The notes under the pieces are model-generated. The model saw nothing but the letters and a program-made list of their open reading frames with translations, made no database searches and was not told the origin of the DNA. Shown here piece by piece: positions 30,239-38,293 of a stretch of 64,000 nucleotides of DNA. Positions within the stretch are counted from its first letter, which is position 1. Each line of letters begins with the position of its first letter. The DNA lies in contig JAFWOE010000054.1 of the NCBI GenBank assembly GCA_017509985.1, positions 1-64,000 on the forward strand, in the 5' to 3' direction. A program made the translations under genes and the position numbers. This DNA is from Lachnospiraceae bacterium (GTDB lineage Bacteria; Bacillota; Clostridia; Lachnospirales; Lachnospiraceae).

Positions 30239-30825
30239 ATTTCAGCGAGCGGACATACAGCGTTCTGATCGTATCAGCGTCGAATCATTTTACCGACGCT
30301 GTAAAAGCGCTGCTTGAAAACTCGCGTTATGAACCGGTCCGAACCGTAAAAAGCATCAGTGAGGCACGCAGGGCAGCTGCTGAGATGTCCTTTGACCATA
30401 TCCTGATCAACTCTCCTCTGCCGGATGAGACGGGCATCCGCTTCGCAATCGATATCTCCTCCTCAAGGGGAACGGTAGTCCTTCTTGCTGTCTCCTATGA
30501 ACTTCTCACGGAGATCTTTGAGAAATCTGCAGAGCATGGTGTCTTTACAATACCGAAGCCTCTTTCCCGGAATGTCCTGATCCTTGCCCTGAACTGGCTG
30601 GCCAGCGCCAGGGAGCGCCTGCGCCAGACCGAAAAGAAAACCCTCTCGATCGAAGAAAAAATGGAAGAGATCCGCCTGGTCAACCGCGCCAAATGGCTGC
30701 TGATCGGCGAACTGAAGATGGATGAGCCTTCGGCTCACCGCTATATTGAAAAGCAGGCGATGGACCGCTGCGTTTCCAAAGGTGAAGTCGCGCGCGGGAT
30801 CCTTAGGACCTACAGCGCGAAATAA
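30235..30825 (+). CDS. ANTAR-domain antiterminator with degenerate receiver
   Basis: The 196-residue protein has a receiver-like domain (1-120), a coiled linker (120-145) and a C-terminal ANTAR RNA-binding domain (about 137-192; IRLVNRAKWLLIGELKMDE, then SAHRYIEKQAMDRCVSKGEVA). ANTAR proteins bind paired stem-loops in nascent RNA and prevent termination. The receiver lacks the acidic pair (VLIVSAS instead of VDD), and the phosphoacceptor Asp is Asn59 (ILINSPLPD); only Lys108 (PKP) remains. Ordinary phosphorylation is therefore unlikely. It overlaps glnA by ATGA. Likely targets, by inference, are the leader hairpins of glnN and gltB. It converges on trxB with seven bases between. Confidence 0.92.
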   Translation: MNFSERTYSVLIVSASNHFTDAVKALLENSRYEPVRTVKSISEARRAAAEMSFDHILINSPLPDETGIRFAIDISSSRGTVVLLAVSYELLTEIFEKSAEHGVFTIPKPLSRNVLILALNWLASARERLRQTEKKTLSIEEKMEEIRLVNRAKWLLIGELKMDEPSAHRYIEKQAMDRCVSKGEVARGILRTYSAK

Positions 30826-30832
30826 CTGTTCT

Positions 30833-31735
30833 TCACCCGATATAACTGCAGGCTGCAAGGGCAGCCACAGCCCCATCGGCTGCAGCGGTGGTCAGCTGCC
30901 GGATCTCCTTGGTACGGCAGTCTCCGGCGATGAAAATGCCCGGTGTGCTGCTTTCACAGTTTTCTCCCGCAACAAGATAGCCGGCTTTGTCGGTCTGTGC
31001 CAGAGCGGCAAACGCTTTGGTCTGCGGACTCTGTCCGACCGCTACGAACAGGCCTTTTACCGGAAGCTGCTCTTCTTTTCCGGTCTGCAGATTGCGGACG
31101 GTGATCCCGGAGAATTCCCCGTCGGTCTGATTCAGGCCCGAAACAAGATGGCTCATCAGATAATGGACGTTGTGTCTCTTTTCAAGCTGTTTGACCAGCC
31201 TGTCATCACCGCGGAACTCGTTGCGGCGATGGATGACCGTAACCGAAGAGCAGGTATTGCTCAGGAACAGGGCATCCTGCAGCGCGGTATTTCCGCCGCC
31301 CACGATTGCTACATCCATTCCTTCATAGAACGCCCCGTCACAGACGGCACAGTAGGAAACTCCGCAGCCGGTCAGATCCTCTTCCCCTTCCAGCCCGAGT
31401 TTCCTGTGTGCCGCTCCCAGAGCCAGGATAACTGCTTTCGATCGTATCTCTTCTTCATAGCGGATCACAAAATGATCCTCTTCCTTCTCTATTTCGACTA
31501 CTTCTCCGTATTCGATCGAAGCGCCCAGCTCCTCTGCCTGCTCCTGCAGGTGTTCCGCGAATATTTCTCCGGACATACGGGGGATCCCGGGATAATTTTC
31601 CACCATGGGAGAATAAATGATCTGCCCGCCGAGGCAGTCTTTTTCGATCACCGTGACCTGTTTTCCTGCACGGACTGCATAGATCGCCGCTGTCAGCCCT
31701 GCGATTCCTCCTCCGATTACTGCAATGTCCGTCAT
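30833..31735 (-). CDS. trxB: Thioredoxin reductase (NADPH)-like flavoprotein
   Basis: The 300-residue protein carries FAD and NAD(P)H sites. Visible are IAVIGGGIAGLTAAIYAVRAG at the N-terminus, the redox-active CAVCD (about residue 133), VAIVGGGNTALQDALFLSN (about 146) and the C-terminal IFIAGDCRTKEIRQLTTAAADGA. It would reduce thioredoxin- or glutaredoxin-like partners. It lies 103 bases downstream of nrdD, in the same direction, and nrdD carries a fused CPKC redox domain that TrxB could plausibly reduce (inference). In many clostridia this family is ferredoxin- or NADPH-linked; the electron donor is not evident here. Confidence 0.92.
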   Translation of the reverse strand: MTDIAVIGGGIAGLTAAIYAVRAGKQVTVIEKDCLGGQIIYSPMVENYPGIPRMSGEIFAEHLQEQAEELGASIEYGEVVEIEKEEDHFVIRYEEEIRSKAVILALGAAHRKLGLEGEEDLTGCGVSYCAVCDGAFYEGMDVAIVGGGNTALQDALFLSNTCSSVTVIHRRNEFRGDDRLVKQLEKRHNVHYLMSHLVSGLNQTDGEFSGITVRNLQTGKEEQLPVKGLFVAVGQSPQTKAFAALAQTDKAGYLVAGENCESSTPGIFIAGDCRTKEIRQLTTAAADGAVAALAACSYIG

Positions 31736-31838
31736 ATGACCCTCCTCAATGTCCTTTCTTCAACACTTCAGGGACCGCCGCGATCCGTTCGGATGTCCTG
31801 CGGCAGCCCCTGCATCTATAAACAAATACTCCCGTTGT

Positions 31839-34241
31839 TTAACTGATTTTGCGTGCCTGCTCTGTGATGTACTTCCGTACGTCATTCAGGCCTGTGATCT
31901 TATAAGCATTCTCATCGTCTCCGACGACCAGGGTCGGCGCCTGACGGATACCGAGTTTCAGAGCAAGCTCTTTTTCTTCGTCCGCCAGAACCTTTTCATA
32001 GGCGATTCCGGCTTCCTGCAGCATCTTTTCCGCCTGTTTGCATTTCGGACAGGTCTTTGTCGCGAAAAGGCGTACGGCTTCTGCCGACTGCGGAGTCTCT
32101 GCCGGGATCGTTTCGGCAGTTTTCTCCTCAAAGATTCCCTGGGCCGAAAGCGGTCCGTTGTGATTCAGGTGTGAGCGGCCGACATCGTACAGGCAGCGGT
32201 CTTTGAATTCCTGGGATTTTCCGTCGTTCCAGTTCTGGACCGGACGATAGTATCCCGTGATCCTGCTGTAGACTTCGGTCTTCGCGCCGCAGACCGGGCA
32301 GGTGTACTGCTCGCCGGCGATGTATCCATGATCCTTGCAGACCGAATAGGTCGGGGACATAGTGTAATACGGAAGCCGGTAGTTTTCGGCGATCTTGCGG
32401 ACAAGGTTCGCTGCCGCTTTCCAGTCGGGAAGTTTTTCTCCGAGGAATGCGTGGAAAACGGTTCCGGAGGTATACAGGGTCTGAAGCTCGTCCTGAACGT
32501 CCAGTGCGGAGAAGATATCTTCTGTGTATCCGACCGGAAGATGGCTGGAGTTCGTGTAGTACGGCGCTCCGTTCTCGTTCGCGGTGATGATATCCGGGAA
32601 CTGCTCTTTGTCGTGCTTCGCAAAGCGGAAAGCCGTAGACTCTGCCGGAGTTGCCTCCAGGTTGTAAAGGTCGCCGTATTTTTCCTGATAGTCGCTCAGG
32701 CGATCTCTCATATGGTTGAGGACATCCCGCGTAAAGGCCTGTGCCTTTTCGTGCGTCAGATCCATCTTCAGCCAGTTCGCGTTCAGGCAGGCTTCGTTCA
32801 TGCCGACCAGGCCGATCGTGGAGAAGTGATTCTCAAAGGTGCCGAGATAGCGCTTGGTATATGGATAAAGGCCGTTGTCCAGAAGCTTCGTGATGACCGT
32901 ACGCTTGGTCTTCAGGGACCGCGCGGCGATATCCATCAGTTTATCGAGACGGTTATAGAAGTCCGCTTCGTTTTCAGCCAGGTATGCGATGTGCGGCATG
33001 TTGATGGTAACGACGCCGATCGAGCCGGTGGATTCGCCGGATCCGAAGAAGCCGCCGGATTTCTTCCGGAGTTCCCTTAAGTCCAGACGAAGTCTGCAGC
33101 ACATGGAGCGGACGTCACTCGGCTCCATATCAGAGTTGATATAGTTTGAAAAATACGGTGTGCCGTATTTGGCGGTCATTTCAAAGAGAAGCTTGTTGTT
33201 CTCGGTCTCGCTCCAGTCAAATTCCCTTGTGATGGAGTAGGTCGGGATCGGGTACTGGAAACCGCGGCCGTTGGCGTCGCCTTCGATCATGATCTCGATA
33301 AACGCCTTGTTGACCATATCCATTTCTTTCTGGCATTCTCCGTAGGTGAAATCCATTTCCTTTCCGCCTACGATCGCCGGAAGATCCGCAAGGTCTTTCG
33401 GTACGACCCAGTCAAGCGTAATGTTGGAGAACGGTGCCTGCGTGCCCCAGCGTGACGGTGTGTTTACGCCGTATACAAAGGACTGGATGCACTGCTTGAC
33501 TTCTTTCTGGGAGAGGTTGTCGATGCGTACAAAAGGAGCCAGGTAGGTATCGAAAGAGGAGAACGCCTGCGCTCCCGCCCATTCGTTCTGCATGATGCCG
33601 AGGAAGTTGACCATCTGGTTGCAGAGTGTGCTTAAGTGACCTGCGGGGCTGGATGTGATCTTTCCGGGAACGCCGCCCAGGCCTTCCTGGATCAGCTGCT
33701 TCAGGGACCATCCTGCGCAGTAACCGGTCAGCATGCTTAAGTCATGAAGATGGATCGCCGCAGAGCGATGTGCCTCCGCGATCTCGTTGTCATAGATCTC
33801 GCTCAGCCAGTAGTTCGCGGTGATCGCACCGGAGTTGGAAAGGATCAGTCCGCCGACGCTGAACGTCACAGTACTGTTTTCTTTTACACGCCAGTCATTG
33901 ATCTTTAAGTAGTTGTCTACCAGGTCTTTGTAGTTTAAAAGCGTAGACCCGATATTACGGACTTTTTCTCTCTGTTTACGGTACAGAATATAGGCTTTTG
34001 CGACATCTGCGTAACCTGCTTCCGAAAGCACCTGCTCCACGCTGTCCTGAATATCTTCGACAGCAATCAGGTTGTCTTTGATTTTGGCTTCAAAATCCGA
34101 CGTAACACGAAGCGCGAGCATGTCGATAACAGATGGATGGCTTTGTTTCCCAAGTGCGTTAAAAGCCTTGCTGATCGCCTCGCTGATCTTAACGATGTTA
34201 AATTCAGCGATCTGTCCGTCCCTTTTTGTTACCCGATACAT
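31839..34241 (-). CDS. nrdD: Anaerobic ribonucleoside-triphosphate reductase with fused glutaredoxin-like domain
   Basis: The 800-residue class III reductase makes dNTPs under anoxia. Visible are the N-terminal ATP-cone (1-95, MYRVTKRDGQIAEFNIVKI), the catalytic barrel with KKSGGFFGSGESTGSIGVVT (about 390), zinc-site cysteines (CKDHGY, CPVCGAK) and the glycyl-radical loop RITGYYRPVQNW (about 660). Unusually, residues 720-800 form a glutaredoxin/thioredoxin-like domain with active site CPKC (LFATKTCPKCKQAEKML, then APTLVV). The start is at 34241 after a GAGAGGAGAGG-type site. It lies downstream of nrdG in the same direction, with its own NrdR-boxed promoter region. Confidence 0.95.
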   Translation of the reverse strand: MYRVTKRDGQIAEFNIVKISEAISKAFNALGKQSHPSVIDMLALRVTSDFEAKIKDNLIAVEDIQDSVEQVLSEAGYADVAKAYILYRKQREKVRNIGSTLLNYKDLVDNYLKINDWRVKENSTVTFSVGGLILSNSGAITANYWLSEIYDNEIAEAHRSAAIHLHDLSMLTGYCAGWSLKQLIQEGLGGVPGKITSSPAGHLSTLCNQMVNFLGIMQNEWAGAQAFSSFDTYLAPFVRIDNLSQKEVKQCIQSFVYGVNTPSRWGTQAPFSNITLDWVVPKDLADLPAIVGGKEMDFTYGECQKEMDMVNKAFIEIMIEGDANGRGFQYPIPTYSITREFDWSETENNKLLFEMTAKYGTPYFSNYINSDMEPSDVRSMCCRLRLDLRELRKKSGGFFGSGESTGSIGVVTINMPHIAYLAENEADFYNRLDKLMDIAARSLKTKRTVITKLLDNGLYPYTKRYLGTFENHFSTIGLVGMNEACLNANWLKMDLTHEKAQAFTRDVLNHMRDRLSDYQEKYGDLYNLEATPAESTAFRFAKHDKEQFPDIITANENGAPYYTNSSHLPVGYTEDIFSALDVQDELQTLYTSGTVFHAFLGEKLPDWKAAANLVRKIAENYRLPYYTMSPTYSVCKDHGYIAGEQYTCPVCGAKTEVYSRITGYYRPVQNWNDGKSQEFKDRCLYDVGRSHLNHNGPLSAQGIFEEKTAETIPAETPQSAEAVRLFATKTCPKCKQAEKMLQEAGIAYEKVLADEEKELALKLGIRQAPTLVVGDDENAYKITGLNDVRKYITEQARKIS

Positions 34242-34303
34242 GTTACTACCTCTCCTCTCAACACCTTATTATTTTTATACTCTTTTTACTTCTAAAGTCT
34301 CTC

Positions 34304-34360
34304 AAAAAAAACTGACTGCCGTCAGCAAAAATGATGTTATCACTTTCGTGACGGGCAGTC
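34304..34360 (-). terminator. Hairpin with T-tract in the nrdD leader
   Basis: On the minus strand GACTGCCCGTCA (34349-34360) pairs with TGACGGCAGTC (34314-34324), with one bulged base, and enclosed is a small TCAC-GAAA-GTGA tetraloop hairpin. AGTTTTTTT follows (34304-34313). It may end nrdG transcripts or attenuate nrdD. I do not recognise a known riboswitch class. Confidence 0.65.
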
Positions 34361-34404
34361 AATATGTTGTAACAAAACTTTTTGGTAAACACAAGATATT
34401 GTGT
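34357..34404 (-). promoter_or_regulatory. Pair of NrdR boxes upstream of nrdD
   Basis: ACACAAGATATTGTGT (34389-34404) differs from the NrdR consensus ACACWATATATWGTGT at one position. A weaker copy with core CAATATGTTGT (34357-34372) begins 32 bases away, about three helical turns, the usual spacing for a functional pair. Minus-strand promoter-like hexamers (TTGACT with TAACAT 17 bases away) overlap this region. NrdR represses ribonucleotide reductase genes when dATP is high. Confidence 0.8.
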
Positions 34405-34457
34405 CTGTGTTAAACCGGATTGTTTCCTTTTCGGAAACTTTTAAATCATCTGCACAC

Positions 34458-35150
34458 TCAGATGCCCCGAAGCCTTACACTTTGCACGTATGGCCGGACA
34501 AGTTCCGCATATCCTTCCATTTTCTCCTTCGAAGGAGCCGAAAATCCGGCAAACCGGACGGTGTCGCGGTCTTCAAACGCCTGGAGAAAATACTTCTTTG
34601 CGCCTTTAATCATGGGGCCGATCGCCCGGAAGGATTCCTCATCGTGAAGCGGGTCGATCACCGTCGTCCGGAATTCGTAATCCGAACGGCCGCCTTCGAT
34701 CAGTATCCGGATGCTTTCCCGGATCCGGCCGAGGTCCATCGTTTCCATCCCTGCCGTTTCGGCATACTTTTCGGGGCTGTTCTTAATGTCCATGGCTATA
34801 TAATCCGCAAGGCCTTTTTCAAGGACCTGCGCCAGCGCCTCCGGATGGTATCCGTTTGTGTCCAGCTTGATCTGAAAGCCTTCCTCCCGGATCGCAGCCA
34901 TGACGTCCGGAAGATCCGGCCGCAGCAGCGGTTCTCCTCCGGTAAAAGCGACTCCGTCCAGGATCCCTTTTCTTTTTCTCAGAAAGGCAAGCAGCTCATT
35001 CTCTTCCATCAGGACCGGGGCTCCGCCGCCGATCAGCTCGGAATTGTGGCAGAACGGGCAGTCCAGATCGCAGCCGGCCAGAAAGACCGTGCAGGCTGTA
35101 TGTTCCGGATAGTCCAGCAGCGTCAGTTTTTGCAGTCCGTGTATCTTCAC
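34458..35150 (-). CDS. nrdG: Anaerobic ribonucleotide reductase activating protein (radical SAM)
   Basis: The 230-residue radical SAM enzyme generates the glycyl radical on NrdD. The iron-sulfur motif CDLDCPFCH (CxxxCxxC, about residues 27-34) follows LLDYPEHTACTVFLAG, and the SAM-binding GGEPLLRPDLPD is near residue 71. The length and C-terminal extension fit the longer clostridial NrdG subgroup. It is upstream of nrdD, 216 bases away, with regulatory sites between. The start MKIHGLQKLTLLDYPEH is canonical. Confidence 0.94.
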   Translation of the reverse strand: MKIHGLQKLTLLDYPEHTACTVFLAGCDLDCPFCHNSELIGGGAPVLMEENELLAFLRKRKGILDGVAFTGGEPLLRPDLPDVMAAIREEGFQIKLDTNGYHPEALAQVLEKGLADYIAMDIKNSPEKYAETAGMETMDLGRIRESIRILIEGGRSDYEFRTTVIDPLHDEESFRAIGPMIKGAKKYFLQAFEDRDTVRFAGFSAPSKEKMEGYAELVRPYVQSVRLRGI

Positions 35151-35223
35151 CGCTTCATCCCTTTCAGATCATTGCAGAAATCCACAACGATCATACAGCG
35201 TGTCGTGCAGGATTTCAACCGTC

Positions 35224-35925
35224 TTACAGGGTCAGATAAAATCCGGCTCCGTGTGAACAGTACATCTTCGCAGGGATGGGGAAGGGCGGCTCTTCCGCCG
35301 CGACCTTTCCGGCCAGGCATTCTTCCAGGCAGACGATCTCGTTCCCGATCTGCTCCGGGCCGACGCAGCAGCTGCCGTGAGACGCCAGGATCTGATCATA
35401 ATCCTTTGACATTTCCTTTAACCGCCGAAGGCTTTTCTGAAATGCCGGGATATCCCGGGCCTCCCCGAACAGGAAGACCGGCCGGTCCGAGATCGTATCT
35501 CCTGCCACCAGGACTCTGTTTTCGCGGTCCAGCAGGGCGATGCTGCCATGTGTGTGTCCCGGAATATGAACGACTTCAAAAACACGGCCGCCCAGATCGA
35601 TGGTATCCCCTTCGGAAAGAACAGCGGGCTCAGCAAAACCTTCTCCTGCCCGGCTTAAATACAGCTCCGTCTCTTTTTCATGCATCCAGGCCGTTTCAAA
35701 CTGATCGTTGCAGGCGATATGATCCCCGTCCGCGTGGGTGTTGACCAGGATGACCGGAAGATCCGTGATCGCTTTTACAACCTCCGCCAGATTTCCGTGC
35801 ACGTTCGCAGTGTCGACCAGCAGCGCTTTATCCGAACCTGTAAAGAGCCAGGCACGGACCATGTCGCTTTCGATGCTCCAGGTATTATCTGATACTTTAA
35901 TAACTTTGTAGAATTCTTCACTCAT
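35224..35925 (-). CDS. MBL-fold metallo-hydrolase
   Basis: This 233-residue metallo-beta-lactamase-fold protein has NTHADGDHIACN (about residue 70; the motif reads HxDxDH), VVHIPGHTHGSI (about 130), VLVAGDTISD (about 150) and ASHGS near 190, the usual two-metal ligands. The start is uncertain. The ATG at 35925 has only a poor ribosome-binding site. An in-frame TTG at 35946, just four bases after the ABC permease stop, would add seven residues and imply coupling. The substrate cannot be inferred; relatives include glyoxalase II-like thioesterases and lactonases. Confidence 0.82.
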   Translation of the reverse strand: MSEEFYKVIKVSDNTWSIESDMVRAWLFTGSDKALLVDTANVHGNLAEVVKAITDLPVILVNTHADGDHIACNDQFETAWMHEKETELYLSRAGEGFAEPAVLSEGDTIDLGGRVFEVVHIPGHTHGSIALLDRENRVLVAGDTISDRPVFLFGEARDIPAFQKSLRRLKEMSKDYDQILASHGSCCVGPEQIGNEIVCLEECLAGKVAAEEPPFPIPAKMYCSHGAGFYLTL

Positions 35926-35949
35926 TCGCAGTTCTTTTTTCTTCAAAAA

Positions 35950-37563
35950 TCATCCCAGTTCTTCAAACAGTCTCGTCCCTTTTCCTTTGATCCACCGTTC
36001 CTGCAGCATCAGGATCAGGAAAAGCACTGCACAGCAGATCGCAAGAAATGCAGGCGCCGGAAAGACCGGTGCGATCAGAAGATAGAGCAGAGCCGGGCCG
36101 ATGCAGATACCCCAGCCTGCGAACAGCGCGATAAAGACAGGCATTCCCTGTTTGATCGGTATGTTCTCGCTTTTCCAGTCGAAGTTCGGCCTTTTCAGAT
36201 TGAGCCTGAGCCCGAAGGCAGCATCAAACGGGATGAAAAGGAGCACCGTAAGGATCATCAGGATAAAGGTCAGGATGTCCGCTTTCGAAATAAAGCCGAA
36301 CACCACGATTGCAAACAGTGCCGGGAAAAGATCCAGCACGACCTGCAGCCGGATCTTGGAATGAAGGATCTCCGCCGGCCGCAAAGGAAGCGACTGCAGG
36401 ATCCAGATGTTCTTTCCCTCGATCGAGATCGACGGAGCCGTGATCACGTTCATGGAGACGCACAGACAGGCCAGGGCGGTAAGCCCTACCCTCAGTATGG
36501 CAAAGATCGAAGCCTGATCCGACGAAGAGCCGATAAGATCGAGTATCCGGGTCCGGTAAACAAGGAGAACGACCGCTCCGGCAGGAAGCATGATCAGTCC
36601 GAGCCCGCAGTTCAGCATATAGGTGGAGCTCTTGGTGAAATGTCTCAGCTCGCGGTTCAGCAAAGTCCTGCTGATGCTGCTTTCCTTCAGCGGTTTTTCC
36701 TTATACTCTACTCTCTTCTGCCCTTTGTTCCGGGTGACGATGCCGATAAAGGTCCTCGAAAGCACGATCATGCAGACCGCGAACAACGCGATCGCTATAG
36801 CGGCAAAAATGATAAAGGAAACCGGCTGCCCGGTTGCCGCAAGCCCCAGATGATAGATCGGAAAGGCTCCGGCCTGCATTGAGCGGCTGATGCTCCCTAT
36901 GTTCGAAGCGATCGAAGTAATAATCGTATTCAGCCGGAATATGAAAAAGTAATAGATTCCCAGAAACAGCAGGGAAATGATCACCGTGACTATGCTTTTA
37001 TTCTGAAGCCTGCTGCCGACAGACGCGACGACCCAGCCGAGGGCACTGGCGATCACGGTGACGACCAGTGCGATCAGGAAGGTGAGGATGATCCCGAAAA
37101 CGATCGAAAGCAGAGGCGCGCTCCGTACGGTCCAGTAGCGGACACAGGCCGGGATCCAGAGGATCGCCGTAAACAGGAAGCTCATAAAATACACGCCGGC
37201 GATCCTTGCGAACAGGATCTTCCAGGGTTCGATCGGCAGGCTGAGCAGAAGGTCATTGTCCTTCGCCTTATAAAGCGCCGACAGGGTATTGAAAATACTG
37301 CCAAAGGTACCGAGTACGATCGCGAGGATGCCCATCAGCGCAAAATAAACCCAGTCCAGTTCCTTTCCGGCTTCCGCCAGCAGACCGTCCGCAAAAGAAC
37401 CTGTAAACACATACAGGCCGCAGGCGACCCCGACCATGATGAGCGTAAAAAGAATGACTGCTCCCGCCGGGCCGAGACGGCTTTTTTTCTTCCCTTCTCT
37501 CCGGTTCCGGAAAAGAGAGGAAGCGAATTCAACGAATTCTTTTTTGATCAGTATTTTAAGCAC
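35950..37563 (-). CDS. ABC-type exporter membrane protein (ABC-2-like)
   Basis: This 537-residue protein has about 12 hydrophobic segments in two sets of six, separated by a cytoplasmic region (about 275-310). The sequence shows AKDNDLLLSLPIEPWKILFARI (about 100) and a parallel IWILQSLPLRPAEILHSKI (about 390), so the two halves repeat the same 'SLP' coupling element. This is typical of clostridial ABC-2 exporters with fused permease halves. It overlaps the ATPase gene upstream by eight bases, so the two form one transporter. The substrate is unknown. Confidence 0.85.
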   Translation of the reverse strand: MLKILIKKEFVEFASSLFRNRREGKKKSRLGPAGAVILFTLIMVGVACGLYVFTGSFADGLLAEAGKELDWVYFALMGILAIVLGTFGSIFNTLSALYKAKDNDLLLSLPIEPWKILFARIAGVYFMSFLFTAILWIPACVRYWTVRSAPLLSIVFGIILTFLIALVVTVIASALGWVVASVGSRLQNKSIVTVIISLLFLGIYYFFIFRLNTIITSIASNIGSISRSMQAGAFPIYHLGLAATGQPVSFIIFAAIAIALFAVCMIVLSRTFIGIVTRNKGQKRVEYKEKPLKESSISRTLLNRELRHFTKSSTYMLNCGLGLIMLPAGAVVLLVYRTRILDLIGSSSDQASIFAILRVGLTALACLCVSMNVITAPSISIEGKNIWILQSLPLRPAEILHSKIRLQVVLDLFPALFAIVVFGFISKADILTFILMILTVLLFIPFDAAFGLRLNLKRPNFDWKSENIPIKQGMPVFIALFAGWGICIGPALLYLLIAPVFPAPAFLAICCAVLFLILMLQERWIKGKGTRLFEELG

Positions 37564-38272
37564 TCTCGTTTCCCTCCAGCTCCAGGAATACTTCTTCCAG
37601 CGACTCGTCGCCTTTTACTTCTTCCATGGTCCCTTCGCGGATCAGTTTTCCCTCTTTTATAATGGCGATCTTGTCGCAGAGCTTCTCCGCAACTTCCAGG
37701 ACATGTGTGGAGAAAAAGATCGCGTTTCCGGCATTGCAGGTCTCCCGCATCATTTCCTTAAGGGTGAAAGCCGCTTTCGGATCCAGTCCGACAAACGGTT
37801 CGTCCATGATGATGAGCTTCGGTTCATGGAGCCATGCCGAAATGATCGCCAGCTTCTGCTTCATTCCGTGGGAATAGGAACTGACCGGCTGGCCGAGATC
37901 AAAACGAAGCCCGAAAGCATCCGCGTACCGGTTGATCCTTTCTTCTCTTACAGTTGCAGGGACCTTAAAGACATCGGCGATAAAATTCAGGAACTGGATC
38001 CCGCTCATATAATCGTAAAGATCCGGATTGTCCGGTATATAGGCAATATTCCTTTTGCACTCCAGGGGATTGTCTTTCACAGAGATCCCGTTGACCCGGA
38101 TCTCTCCTTCTTCAAAGCGGAGGATTCCTGCCACGCTTTTTAATGTCGTTGTTTTGCCGGCACCGTTATGGCCGATAAAGCCGTACAGCTCGCCCGGCAT
38201 GATATGGAGCGTCAGGTCATCTACGGCCTTCTTTTCCCCGTAGATCTTCGTCAGATTGTTAATCTCAAGCAT
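37556..38272 (-). CDS. ABC transporter ATP-binding protein
   Basis: This 238-residue ATPase has Walker A GHNGAGKTTT (about residue 34), signature SYSHGMKQKL (about 132) and Walker B LIIMDEPFVGLD (about 153), followed by the switch His (FFSTHVLE). The SHGMK variant signature fits drug/ABC-2 exporter ATPases. Its end overlaps the start of the permease gene, and it starts 21 bases after the metY remnant. No regulator or substrate gene adjoins it. Confidence 0.92.
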   Translation of the reverse strand: MLEINNLTKIYGEKKAVDDLTLHIMPGELYGFIGHNGAGKTTTLKSVAGILRFEEGEIRVNGISVKDNPLECKRNIAYIPDNPDLYDYMSGIQFLNFIADVFKVPATVREERINRYADAFGLRFDLGQPVSSYSHGMKQKLAIISAWLHEPKLIIMDEPFVGLDPKAAFTLKEMMRETCNAGNAIFFSTHVLEVAEKLCDKIAIIKEGKLIREGTMEEVKGDESLEEVFLELEGNESA

Positions 38273-38293
38273 AGTCCGGTAATTCCTTTCCGT

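Noticed and set aside
34304-34360. Known riboswitch upstream of nrdD
   Set aside because: The hairpin with GAAA tetraloop does not match a purine, cobalamin, SAM or other riboswitch core I know. It was kept only as a hairpin/terminator.
34401-35744. 447-codon plus-strand frame over nrdG and the MBL gene
   Set aside because: It is opposite two well-supported genes and crosses their intergenic gap. The product is Arg/Pro-rich with no family resemblance.
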